DNA of 5,185 nucleotides from Desulfobacterales bacterium. Lineage in GTDB: Bacteria > Desulfobacterota > Desulfobacteria > Desulfobacterales > UBA11574. Of the stretch, positions 1 to 4,682 are shown one piece after another. The DNA is taken from NCBI GenBank assembly GCA_012974475.1, contig JAAXQD010000033.1, positions 1-5,185 on the forward strand, written 5' to 3'. The translations under genes and the position numbers were made by a program. How positions within the stretch are numbered: the stretch's first letter is position 1; every line of letters begins with the position of its first letter. Under the pieces are notes generated by a model. The model did no database searches. It was not told the DNA's origin and saw nothing but the letters and a program-made list of their open reading frames with translations.

Positions 1-19
1 AGATGTGTATAAGAGACAG
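1..19. other. Nextera/Tn5 mosaic-end adapter left in the assembly (not genomic)
   Basis: Bases 1-19 read AGATGTGTATAAGAGACAG, identical to the Tn5 mosaic end used in Nextera libraries (known sequence). It sits exactly at the left edge, as expected for an untrimmed adapter at a contig end. Translating it gives the well-known artefactual N-terminus MCIRDR on the gene that follows, so the apparent ATG at base 3 is not a real start codon. Confidence 0.96.
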
Positions 20-20
20 G

Positions 21-1043
21 ATTAGAAAATCCTTCAAGAAAAAGAAGGATGCTCAGGCCGAGCTTGGCAAGCGGGTGTCCCTTATTGCTGAGGGGCGGTA
101 TCTGGACGTTAAGAAGGAATATAGCACAACCCTTGGAGAGCTGCTTGACAAATATGTTGAGAACTTCCAGCATCAGGCCAGCTATAAGACCGGCAAGAAA
201 TATCATATCGAACACATCCGCAATCATTTTGGAGAGGAAACCCTTTTATCAAACATCAGATACTTGAACCTTGAAACCTACCGGAACCACCTTAAAGACT
301 CGCTAACAGTTAATAAAACCATCAGAAAAGATGCGAGTATCAACAGGGCTATGTCATGTTTGAGGCATATATTCGCAAAGGCGGTTGAATGGGAAATGAT
401 CGAGCAAAGCCCTTTTGACAAGGGGAAATCCCTTATCTTGAAGGAAAACAATAAGCGGATGCGCTTTCTTACCGAAGATGAGATTAAAAGCCTTCTGGAT
501 GCCTGTAATGATTCTTTGATTCCCATTGTGGAGTGTGCTTTAAATACCGGTATGCGAAAAGGGGAGATCCTTGGTTTAAGGTGGGATCAGATCAGGAACG
601 GGTTTATCTATCTGGATAAAACCAAAACAAACGAAGCAAGACAGATACCCGTCAATGACTCTTTGGAAATGCTCTTTAAGCGTATAAGGCGGAAACAGCA
701 CCTTACATCAAGGTATGTTTTCACATATCGGGGAAAGCGTGTTGATAGTGTCAAGACTGCGTTTAATGCAGCGGTAAGGCGGGCCGGTATTGTTGATTTC
801 CGATTTCACGACCTGAGACATACGTTTGCAAGCCAACTGCTAATGAAGGGCGGAACCTTGAAGGATGTTCAAGAACTTTTAGGCCATAAGACAATGACCA
901 TGACTTTAAGATATGCCCACCTTACCCAAGAGCATAAAAGAAAAGCGGTCAACCTGTTAAATGGATTGACCGCCTCAAATGAAAATGGGTTTTGTCACAA
1001 AACTGTCACATTTTCAAACTCCCCTGTTCCAGCCTCGCCCTAA
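21..1043 (+). CDS. Tyrosine recombinase (phage/island-type integrase), N-terminus missing
   Basis: A site-specific tyrosine recombinase that would integrate and excise a mobile element through a covalent 3'-phosphotyrosine intermediate. In-frame genomic sequence starts at base 21, because the bases before it are adapter. Roughly the first few dozen residues (N-terminal arm-binding part) are therefore lost. Counting from the artefactual Met at base 3, the SAM-like core-binding domain spans about residues 42-135 and the catalytic domain about 150-318. The full catalytic set is visible: Arg185 in NTGMRKGEILGLRW, a Lys at 206 or 208 in the beta-hairpin, His269 and Arg272 in FHDLRHTFAS, His295 in LLGHK, and nucleophile Tyr304 in RYAHL. 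The tail after residue 320 is low in conserved features. The stop lies 14 bases from the 3' end of a tRNA-Ala gene, the usual position of an island integrase beside its attachment site. Apart from the missing start, the reading frame is intact. The specific target is inferred. Confidence 0.93.
   Translation: MRKSFKKKKDAQAELGKRVSLIAEGRYLDVKKEYSTTLGELLDKYVENFQHQASYKTGKKYHIEHIRNHFGEETLLSNIRYLNLETYRNHLKDSLTVNKTIRKDASINRAMSCLRHIFAKAVEWEMIEQSPFDKGKSLILKENNKRMRFLTEDEIKSLLDACNDSLIPIVECALNTGMRKGEILGLRWDQIRNGFIYLDKTKTNEARQIPVNDSLEMLFKRIRRKQHLTSRYVFTYRGKRVDSVKTAFNAAVRRAGIVDFRFHDLRHTFASQLLMKGGTLKDVQELLGHKTMTMTLRYAHLTQEHKRKAVNLLNGLTASNENGFCHKTVTFSNSPVPASP
936..975 (-). terminator. Probable intrinsic terminator for the tRNA-Ala transcript, inside the integrase 3' end
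   Basis: On the minus strand, GCGGTCAA (966-973 on plus) and TTGACCGC form a perfect 8-bp stem. A G-T and an A-T pair can extend it, and a short CC/GG pair can form inside the 13-base loop. The stem is followed at once by TTTTCTTTT (complement of 936-944). No T-run follows on the plus strand, so it points leftward, about 85 bases beyond the tRNA 3' end. It overlaps integrase codons, so part of the pairing could be fortuitous. Confidence 0.6.
993..1010 (+). repeat. Two TGTCACA direct repeats, one helical turn apart
   Basis: TGTCACA occurs at 993-999 and again at 1004-1010, start to start 11 bases. Both lie within 65 bases of the tRNA 3' end, in the part of the integrase gene that encodes its variable tail. 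Short phased direct repeats next to a crossover site are typical of integrase arm-type or excisionase sites, but this role is inferred and two copies can arise by chance. Confidence 0.3.
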
Positions 1044-1090
1044 CCCTCTGTAATCATTGGTGGAGCTGAACGGGGTCGAACCGTCGGCCT
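1044..1090. other. Probable attachment-site junction (attL/attR) at the tRNA-Ala 3' end
   Basis: The integrase stop is 14 bases from the tRNA 3' end, and the tRNA points its 3' end at the integrase. Tyrosine integrases of islands commonly use the T-arm and 3' end of a tRNA as the crossover region, so the core site probably lies within the right part of this interval. The exact limits cannot be read here, because the matching direct repeat would lie at the other end of the element, outside the window. Confidence 0.55.
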
Positions 1091-1133
1091 CATGACTGCC
1101 AGTCATGCGCTCTCCCAGCTGAGCTACAGCCCC
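1058..1133 (-). tRNA. tRNA-Ala (anticodon GGC)
   Basis: Read on the minus strand this is a complete 76-base tRNA with CCA encoded at 1058-1060. The 7-bp acceptor stem pairs GGGGCTG with CAGCTCC (one G-U), the D-stem is GCTC/GAGC, and the anticodon stem is CATGA/TCATG. The 7-base loop CTGGCAG gives anticodon GGC, which reads alanine GCC/GCU codons. The T-stem is GACGG/CCGTT with loop TTCGACC. The discriminator base is A. The gene is intact even though its 3' end abuts an integrase gene, as expected when an element integrates into a tRNA and restores the 3' sequence. Confidence 0.96.
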
Positions 1134-1146
1134 ATATAAAAATTGA

Positions 1147-1175
1147 AAATTAACAAAAGGTGCTGTTGGTGTCAA
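1147..1175 (-). promoter_or_regulatory. Sigma70-type promoter for tRNA-Ala
   Basis: On the minus strand a perfect -35 TTGACA (1175-1170) is followed after 17 bases by TAATTT (1152-1147). The -10 keeps the key first TA and last T. Transcription would begin near 1140, about 7 bases before the mature tRNA 5' end, a sensible leader length. Confidence 0.6.
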
Positions 1176-1211
1176 TAATTATTTTGGGCGAGAATTTACG
1201 ACGAGAAGGTA

Positions 1212-1240
1212 TTGACAAACGTGACGATGAAAAATAATAT
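1212..1240 (+). promoter_or_regulatory. Sigma70-type promoter for the zinc-ribbon/ppiD unit
   Basis: TTGACA (1212-1217), a 17-base spacer and TAATAT (1235-1240) give a perfect -35 and a four-of-six -10 at ideal spacing. It diverges from the tRNA promoter. The start site would be near 1247, leaving about 100 bases of AT-rich 5' leader before the first ATG. That leader holds only a small TATTGA/TCAATA hairpin (1304-1320), and no known riboswitch is recognised. Confidence 0.6.
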
Positions 1241-1347
1241 AGGTGTCTTGCAAATTACAACTTACTGAACATACAAGATTTTAACTTAGATGAGCGTCAA
1301 CGCTATTGAGACGATCAATAAAAACAAATATTATATAAGGTAAAACA

Positions 1348-1596
1348 ATGGATCCGAAAAGCTTTATGGGAATACCAGGAACTTTTACCTCTCAGGCCAA
1401 AGAAAACGCCGCCTTTCGGGAGTTTGATGCCACTGAGCTATACTGTCCAACGTGCAAACGCCCGGTTCCGGTTCGCAAACGCCTTCTGCTTGTGTTGCCG
1501 GAAGGCGATAAATATGAATATCTGTGCGGGTTCTGCTCCGAGTCTGTTGGATCTAAGATCGATCGGCACTTGAAGCCCCCAACGGTCATTATCTAA
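1348..1596 (+). CDS. Small zinc-ribbon-like hypothetical protein upstream of the PpiD-like gene
   Basis: An 82-residue protein whose function I cannot name. Two cysteine pairs, Cys33-x-x-Cys36 (YCPTCKRPVPV) and Cys60-x-x-Cys63 (LCGFCSESVG), 23 residues apart between pairs, make a probable zinc ribbon or rubredoxin-like knuckle. Between them is a basic-hydrophobic stretch (RKRLLLVL) that likely forms the beta-strands. No signal peptide or membrane segment is visible, so it is probably cytoplasmic. The start is supported by TAAGG at 1336-1340, seven bases before the ATG, and by a good promoter upstream. Only 33 bases separate its stop from the ppiD-like start, so the two genes are probably co-transcribed. 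That suggests, but does not show, a link to protein export or envelope stress. The mix of residues and the clean ribosome binding site make it a real gene rather than a chance frame. Confidence 0.82.
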   Translation: MDPKSFMGIPGTFTSQAKENAAFREFDATELYCPTCKRPVPVRKRLLLVLPEGDKYEYLCGFCSESVGSKIDRHLKPPTVII

Positions 1597-1629
1597 ACTG
1601 AACACAACATACAGGTAGAAAGGATTTTT

Positions 1630-3522
1630 ATGCTCAGGTTAATGCGGAAACAAGCGGGCAGCTGGCTAATTAAAATACTTTTAGGTGCGATTGTTATCGT
1701 GTTTGTATTCTGGGGTGTCGGAAGTTTCAGGTCACAAAGAGGCGACCGGATTGCCACCGTCAACGGTGATTCGATTACACTGGACGAATATAGAGATGCT
1801 TTCGATAATCTTATTGATCAGTTGCGCAGGAGATTCGGAAACAGCCTGGATGAAAATATGATTAAGAATCTTCAGGTAAAAAAGCAGGCCTTAAATCAGC
1901 TGATCAACAACACGCTGTTGCTCCAGGAAGCCAAAAGGCTTAAATTTCGAGTTTCCGACACAGAGCTTGCCAGCGCAATTTCGGAAATCACGGCTTTTCA
2001 GAGAGCCGGAAGGTTTGATAAGCAACTTTATAGAAATGTTCTGGAGCGTCTGAGAATGACCCCTGAAGAGTTTGAAGTGGTCCAAAGCAATGCGATGATG
2101 ATTGAAAAATTATCGACGCTCGTTACCAGTGGTGTCAAGATTTCAGACCGGGAAGCCATGGAATGGTTCAACTGGGCCAATGCATCTGTAAATATCGATT
2201 TCGTACTGTTCGAGCCCGACCGCTACAAAAATGTCAACCCTCCTTTGGAGGAAACCAAAACATTCTTTGAGCGTCATAAAGAGAATTACAAAACGGAAGC
2301 GATGGTAAAAGTCCGCTACTTGCATTTTAACCCGGACACATATCGTTCTAAAGTGACGTTTTCCGATGAAGAACTGCTTGAATATTACAACGAAAACCAG
2401 GAAGCGTTTAAAACACCGAAAACTGTTGAGGCCAGACACATTCTTTTTACAGTTGATGAAAATGCCACCCCTGAAGCTGTGAAAAAGATACAAGAACGCG
2501 CGCTCGACATATTGAAGTTGGCCAAGGAAGGCAAAGATTTTGCCGAACTGGCCAAACAATATTCAGAAGGGCCGACACGAGACAGTGGCGGATACCTTGG
2601 CAAATTCAGAAAGGAAGCCATGGTTAAACCCTTTGCAGATATGGCCTTTTCCTTGAAAGCAGGAGAAATCGGCGGACCGGTTCGCACGCAATTCGGATGG
2701 CACATCATTAAAGTTGAAAAGGTAAACGAAGCATCTATTCTTTCTTTTGACGAAGCTAAAGCGCAAATAAAAGAGAACCTGACCGAAGAAAGGGTTAAAA
2801 ATCTTGCTTATGACGATGCAGAGGCGGTGTCCGATGTTTCCTTTCAAGAAGACGATCTTTTAAAATTAGCAAAAGAAAGAAATCTGAAAGTTTTAACCAC
2901 GGATTTCTTTTCAAGAAAAGGCCCGGAAAAAGGAATAAGCAACCCTTCAAATTTCGCATCGATTGCGTTTAACCTCGCAGTTGGGGAAATCAGCGATATC
3001 CAGGAAATCGAAAACGGATATTATATTATCCAGCTTATGGAAAAAATTCCGCCGAAGATACCTGAATTCACCCAGGTAAAGGAAACGGTCACGGCGGCCT
3101 TGGTCCAGGAAAAACAGGAAGAAAAAGCAAAAGCGGATGCAGATTCATTTCTGGCAGCTTTAAAAAGTGGCAAATCCATGGATGCGGAAAGCAAACATTT
3201 TAATTTAACGCCGACAACCACCGGTTTTTTTAAGCGCGGTGACTCAATTCCTAAAATTGGTCCTGACCGCGAGATCGCCGAGGCTGCTTTTCAGCTGACC
3301 GACGAAAAAAAATTGGGGGAAAACATCATAAAGGGTGCCAAAGGATATTATATTATTCGATTCAACGGCAGAAAAGCACCGGAAGCTGAAAATTTTAACA
3401 AAGAAAAAGGAGACATCGAGAAAAAACTGTTGGCCCAAAAGCAATCCAGAACTTTTGATGCACTCCTGACACAAATTAGAAGCAAAAGTGAAATTTCGAT
3501 CAAAGACGGGTTCTTGGAATAA
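1630..3522 (+). CDS. ppiD: PpiD/SurA-like membrane-anchored periplasmic chaperone with parvulin-type peptidyl-prolyl isomerase domain
   Basis: Folding helper for proteins leaving the Sec translocon, with cis-trans isomerisation of prolyl bonds as the expected activity. A short basic N-terminus (MLRLMRKQAG) precedes one membrane helix at about residues 14-33 (IKILLGAIVIVFVFWGVGSF), so the bulk faces the periplasm. Residues about 38-165 match the SurA/PpiD N-terminal chaperone fold (ATVNGDSITLDEYRDAF, then helices). A parvulin domain spans about 266-366 with the expected marks: ARHILF (His270), SGGYLGKF, Met331/Phe335, and TQFGWHIIKV (His358). Two further segments near 445-473 and 552-582 echo the end of the parvulin fold (AF-L--GEI---GYYII). 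At 630 residues it is close to E. coli PpiD (623). GAAAGGA at 1618-1624, five bases before the ATG, fixes the start. The gene follows the zinc-ribbon gene by 33 bases. E. coli PpiD has a parvulin domain reported as inactive, whereas here the consensus is well kept, so activity is possible. Confidence 0.92.
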   Translation: MLRLMRKQAGSWLIKILLGAIVIVFVFWGVGSFRSQRGDRIATVNGDSITLDEYRDAFDNLIDQLRRRFGNSLDENMIKNLQVKKQALNQLINNTLLLQEAKRLKFRVSDTELASAISEITAFQRAGRFDKQLYRNVLERLRMTPEEFEVVQSNAMMIEKLSTLVTSGVKISDREAMEWFNWANASVNIDFVLFEPDRYKNVNPPLEETKTFFERHKENYKTEAMVKVRYLHFNPDTYRSKVTFSDEELLEYYNENQEAFKTPKTVEARHILFTVDENATPEAVKKIQERALDILKLAKEGKDFAELAKQYSEGPTRDSGGYLGKFRKEAMVKPFADMAFSLKAGEIGGPVRTQFGWHIIKVEKVNEASILSFDEAKAQIKENLTEERVKNLAYDDAEAVSDVSFQEDDLLKLAKERNLKVLTTDFFSRKGPEKGISNPSNFASIAFNLAVGEISDIQEIENGYYIIQLMEKIPPKIPEFTQVKETVTAALVQEKQEEKAKADADSFLAALKSGKSMDAESKHFNLTPTTTGFFKRGDSIPKIGPDREIAEAAFQLTDEKKLGENIIKGAKGYYIIRFNGRKAPEAENFNKEKGDIEKKLLAQKQSRTFDALLTQIRSKSEISIKDGFLE

Positions 3523-3625
3523 ATTTTTTCCATTTCTGATCCGGATTTCAAAAACTTTTGTGTCTTGGTCTTCTCTTTTTCCCCGAATCCAGCGCCGTAC
3601 CGCTAACGGATAAAGATGACATTCT

Positions 3626-3631
3626 AAAGGA
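3626..3631 (+). promoter_or_regulatory. Ribosome binding site of the ribbon-helix-helix gene
   Basis: AAAGGA lies six bases before the ATG at 3638. It settles the start of this very short gene and is one of the main reasons to accept the gene as real. Confidence 0.6.
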
Positions 3632-3637
3632 CAGCCG

Positions 3638-3820
3638 ATGAAAAATGAAAGCTTCAAAGATCAATGCTCTGATATGACCAAAGCCTTTAATATACAGATC
3701 CCCTGTAAACTCGCCGAAAGAGTCGAAGCCTATGCATCTGCCAACAATACGACACACAACAGTATCGTGATCGAAGCATTGGATTCATTTTTAAGAAATC
3801 AGACAAACAGGGTGGATTGA
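3638..3820 (+). CDS. Small ribbon-helix-helix (CopG/Arc-like) DNA-binding protein, orphan
   Basis: A 60-residue protein with the shape of a ribbon-helix-helix repressor. An N-terminal tail is followed by a short beta-strand, AFNIQIP (16-22), with alternating side chains to contact the DNA groove. Helix 1 runs about 23-36 (CKLAERVEAYASAN), then a polar turn, then helix 2 about 39-54 (THNSIVIEALDSFLRN). Such proteins dimerise and either regulate their own operon or act as antitoxins. It starts 115 bases after the ppiD-like gene with its own AAAGGA site, and there is no clear terminator between them, so read-through is possible. No toxin gene follows: the next 860 bases contain no convincing open frame. 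It is therefore an orphan antitoxin, a stand-alone regulator, or the survivor of a decayed pair. The family call is from the pattern only and target genes are unknown. Confidence 0.72.
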   Translation: MKNESFKDQCSDMTKAFNIQIPCKLAERVEAYASANNTTHNSIVIEALDSFLRNQTNRVD

Positions 3821-3997
3821 GGTGTTAAAGGAGGCATGGAACGCAGGCATTGGGCGTTGGACGCATGTTTAAGATGGTTTCTAATAATCCGGTTCGTTGA
3901 GCCATCGCTCTGATTGCGTGTGGCGTCGTCCGAACCCATAATATTTTCTCGATACGTACCGGCTTCATTTTTGGCACATACCGGAGATGCCATTAAT

Positions 3998-4092
3998 TAA
4001 GTGCCACCTCAAACTCCCTTTTTAAGTATAACCTTTGGAGGCTTTCCGCCATCACATGGTTTTTTATAGGTGTTGAAGTCGGGTGGCACTTA
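3998..4092. repeat. 95-base block with 11-base terminal inverted repeats and a central hairpin
   Basis: TAAGTGCCACC at 3998-4008 is the exact reverse complement of GGTGGCACTTA at 4082-4092. Near the centre, TGG-a-GG (4036-4041) pairs with CC-g-CCA (4046-4051) around a CTTT loop. A short segment with matching ends and a central hairpin resembles a REP/MITE-type unit. No transposase gene is present in the window. Confidence 0.55.
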
Positions 4093-4102
4093 TTGGTATA
4101 AA
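4073..4102 (+). promoter_or_regulatory. Promoter-like sequence reading into the hairpin cluster
   Basis: TTGAAG (4073-4078), 18 bases, then TATAAA (4097-4102) match a sigma70 promoter at four of six and five of six positions. It overlaps the right terminal repeat of the 95-base block and would start a transcript near 4109. Chance matches of this quality are common in AT-rich spacers, so support is weak. Confidence 0.25.
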
Positions 4103-4126
4103 TGCTGCCTTGAACCTCCCCACAAC

Positions 4127-4140
4127 CCCGTTGAAACGGG
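4127..4140. repeat. Short hairpin CCCGTT/AACGGG
   Basis: CCCGTT (4127-4132) and AACGGG (4135-4140) are exact inverted repeats. In RNA the innermost pair would open to give a 5-bp stem and a TGAA loop. It is the first of the compact hairpins after the 95-base block. Confidence 0.45.
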
Positions 4141-4199
4141 ATTTACGCTCCGCTTCACCCCCGCTTAACAGGATCTTCGACAAGCGTACGGGGAATGCA

Positions 4200-4236
4200 C
4201 TTGCCCAGTTGAATCCCCGAAATTCAACTGGGCGAG
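4200..4236. repeat. Strong 12-15 bp hairpin GCCCAGTTGAAT/ATTCAACTGGGC
   Basis: GCCCAGTTGAAT (4203-4214) and ATTCAACTGGGC (4222-4233) pair perfectly over 12 bases around the loop CCCCGAA. Three more pairs (one of them G-U) extend the stem outward to 4200 and 4236. A 12-base perfect match at this spacing is very unlikely by chance. No T-run follows on either strand, so it is not a standard terminator. Confidence 0.75.
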
Positions 4237-4257
4237 CTGTTGCAGTTCAAAGCGTGT

Positions 4258-4286
4258 TTTCTGCTTTATTTAGAATTAAGCAGAAA
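4258..4286. repeat. Hairpin TTTCTGCTT/AAGCAGAAA
   Basis: TTTCTGCTT (4258-4266) and AAGCAGAAA (4278-4286) form a perfect 9-bp stem. After one T-T mismatch, ATT/AAT add three more pairs, closing on a TAG triloop. It lies 24 bases right of the strong 4200-4236 hairpin and has no U-tract on either side. Confidence 0.65.
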
Positions 4287-4400
4287 CCATGCCAAAGCCA
4301 TCAAACACCCCGAACAAAACGAAAAATCAATAAATTCCAATCGGTTAACTTAAACAACCACATTTTACACCCAACGTATTCGACAATATTTAGCAGTTCC

Positions 4401-4434
4401 GGTGTCATTCTTTGACACCTGCTGCAGGGTTTTT
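4401..4434 (+). terminator. Hairpin GGTGTCA/TGACACC followed at a distance by a T-run (possible terminator or element end)
   Basis: GGTGTCA (4401-4407) and TGACACC (4413-4419) pair perfectly around TTCTT. A TTTTT run starts ten bases later at 4430, and a short CCTG/CAGG hairpin (4418-4428) that excludes the first one ends just before it. The spacing is poor for a classic intrinsic terminator. The unit could instead be the right end of a repeat element. Confidence 0.35.
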
Positions 4435-4449
4435 GGAGAACACACAAAA

Positions 4450-4545
4450 ATGAACCTCGGGAAGACAACGTATATTGAGGAAGATGGGCCGAATAGGTGG
4501 ACAAACGATTATTTCAACATTAACGGATCGTATTCAGCATGCTGA
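4450..4545 (+). CDS. Possible 31-residue small protein, unrecognised
   Basis: An ATG at 4450 opens a 31-codon frame ending TGA at 4543-4545. A GGAGA at 4435-4439 lies ten bases upstream, a little far but usable. The product begins MNLGKTTYIEEDG, is rich in Asn, Tyr and Gly, has no membrane helix, and ends in Cys. I do not recognise it. The stop codon falls inside a 16-base palindrome. With so few codons it may well be chance, and it is listed only because the start context is better than for other frames in this region. Confidence 0.15.
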   Translation: MNLGKTTYIEEDGPNRWTNDYFNINGSYSAC

Positions 4546-4547
4546 AT
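4532..4547. repeat. Perfect 16-base palindrome ATTCAGCATGCTGAAT
   Basis: Each half is the exact reverse complement of the other with no spacer, the form of an operator for a dimeric DNA-binding protein rather than an RNA hairpin. It lies about 135 bases downstream of ygiQ, and no gene on either side is clearly positioned to be controlled by it. Confidence 0.4.
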
Positions 4548-4682
4548 TAAGGCTCAAACCCACGAATGGGAGGTTTTGAAACAGCTTCTAAAGGATTTTT
4601 CGTTTTGTGTTCAAGGCTTCTTCATCCACAAAATTTCCCATAACATAGAGCCTAATTTTTTTACTTCCGGGGAATTCCCTCT

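Larger units (their letters stand above)
3821..4682. other. Long intergenic region without a convincing gene, rich in inverted repeats
   Basis: This stretch separates the converging ribbon-helix-helix and YgiQ-family genes. Its open frames (a 110-residue frame on plus from 4083, minus frames at 3799-3993 and 4301-4504) lack recognisable domains and ribosome binding sites, and the plus one runs through several perfect hairpins, so I treat them as spurious. Bases 3821-3997 hold little: a weak GGTTCG/CGAACC pairing at 3891-3936 and a SD-like AAAGGAGG at 3827-3834 leading only to very short frames. Bases 3998-4434 hold a cluster of inverted repeats listed separately. Bases 4435-4682 hold a 31-codon frame, a 16-base palindrome at 4532-4547, a weak hairpin at 4555-4578, and the region downstream of ygiQ, where no strong terminator is seen. 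Confidence 0.6.

Noticed and set aside
3..20. ATG at base 3 as the integrase start codon
   Set aside because: It lies inside the 19-base sequencing adapter, and MCIRDR is the translation of that adapter.
2143..2559. 138-residue open frame on the minus strand inside the ppiD-like gene
   Set aside because: It lies antisense to a strongly supported coding region with clear domains, and the translation shows no recognisable family.
3523..3637. Terminator after the ppiD-like gene
   Set aside because: There are T-runs (3525-3530, 3576-3580) but no stable stem in front of them, so a terminator is not supported.
3244..3657. 137-residue minus-strand frame across the ppiD end and the next gene start
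   Set aside because: It overlaps two better-supported genes, has no family resemblance and an irregular Phe/Arg-rich composition.
3799..3993. 64-residue minus-strand frame overlapping the ribbon-helix-helix gene end
   Set aside because: Low-complexity polar composition, no ribosome binding site, and overlap with a better gene.
4083..4415. 110-residue plus-strand frame
   Set aside because: It has no ribosome binding site and runs through four perfect hairpins, which distort its composition. No domain is recognised. It could be reconsidered if homologues with codon-level conservation exist.
3998..4434. CRISPR array or integron attC sites
   Set aside because: The repeats are inverted, not regularly spaced direct repeats, and no attC-type conserved end boxes or integron integrase are visible.
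4301..4504. 67-residue minus-strand frame
   Set aside because: No start context, no domain, and it overlaps the hairpin and T-run at 4401-4434.
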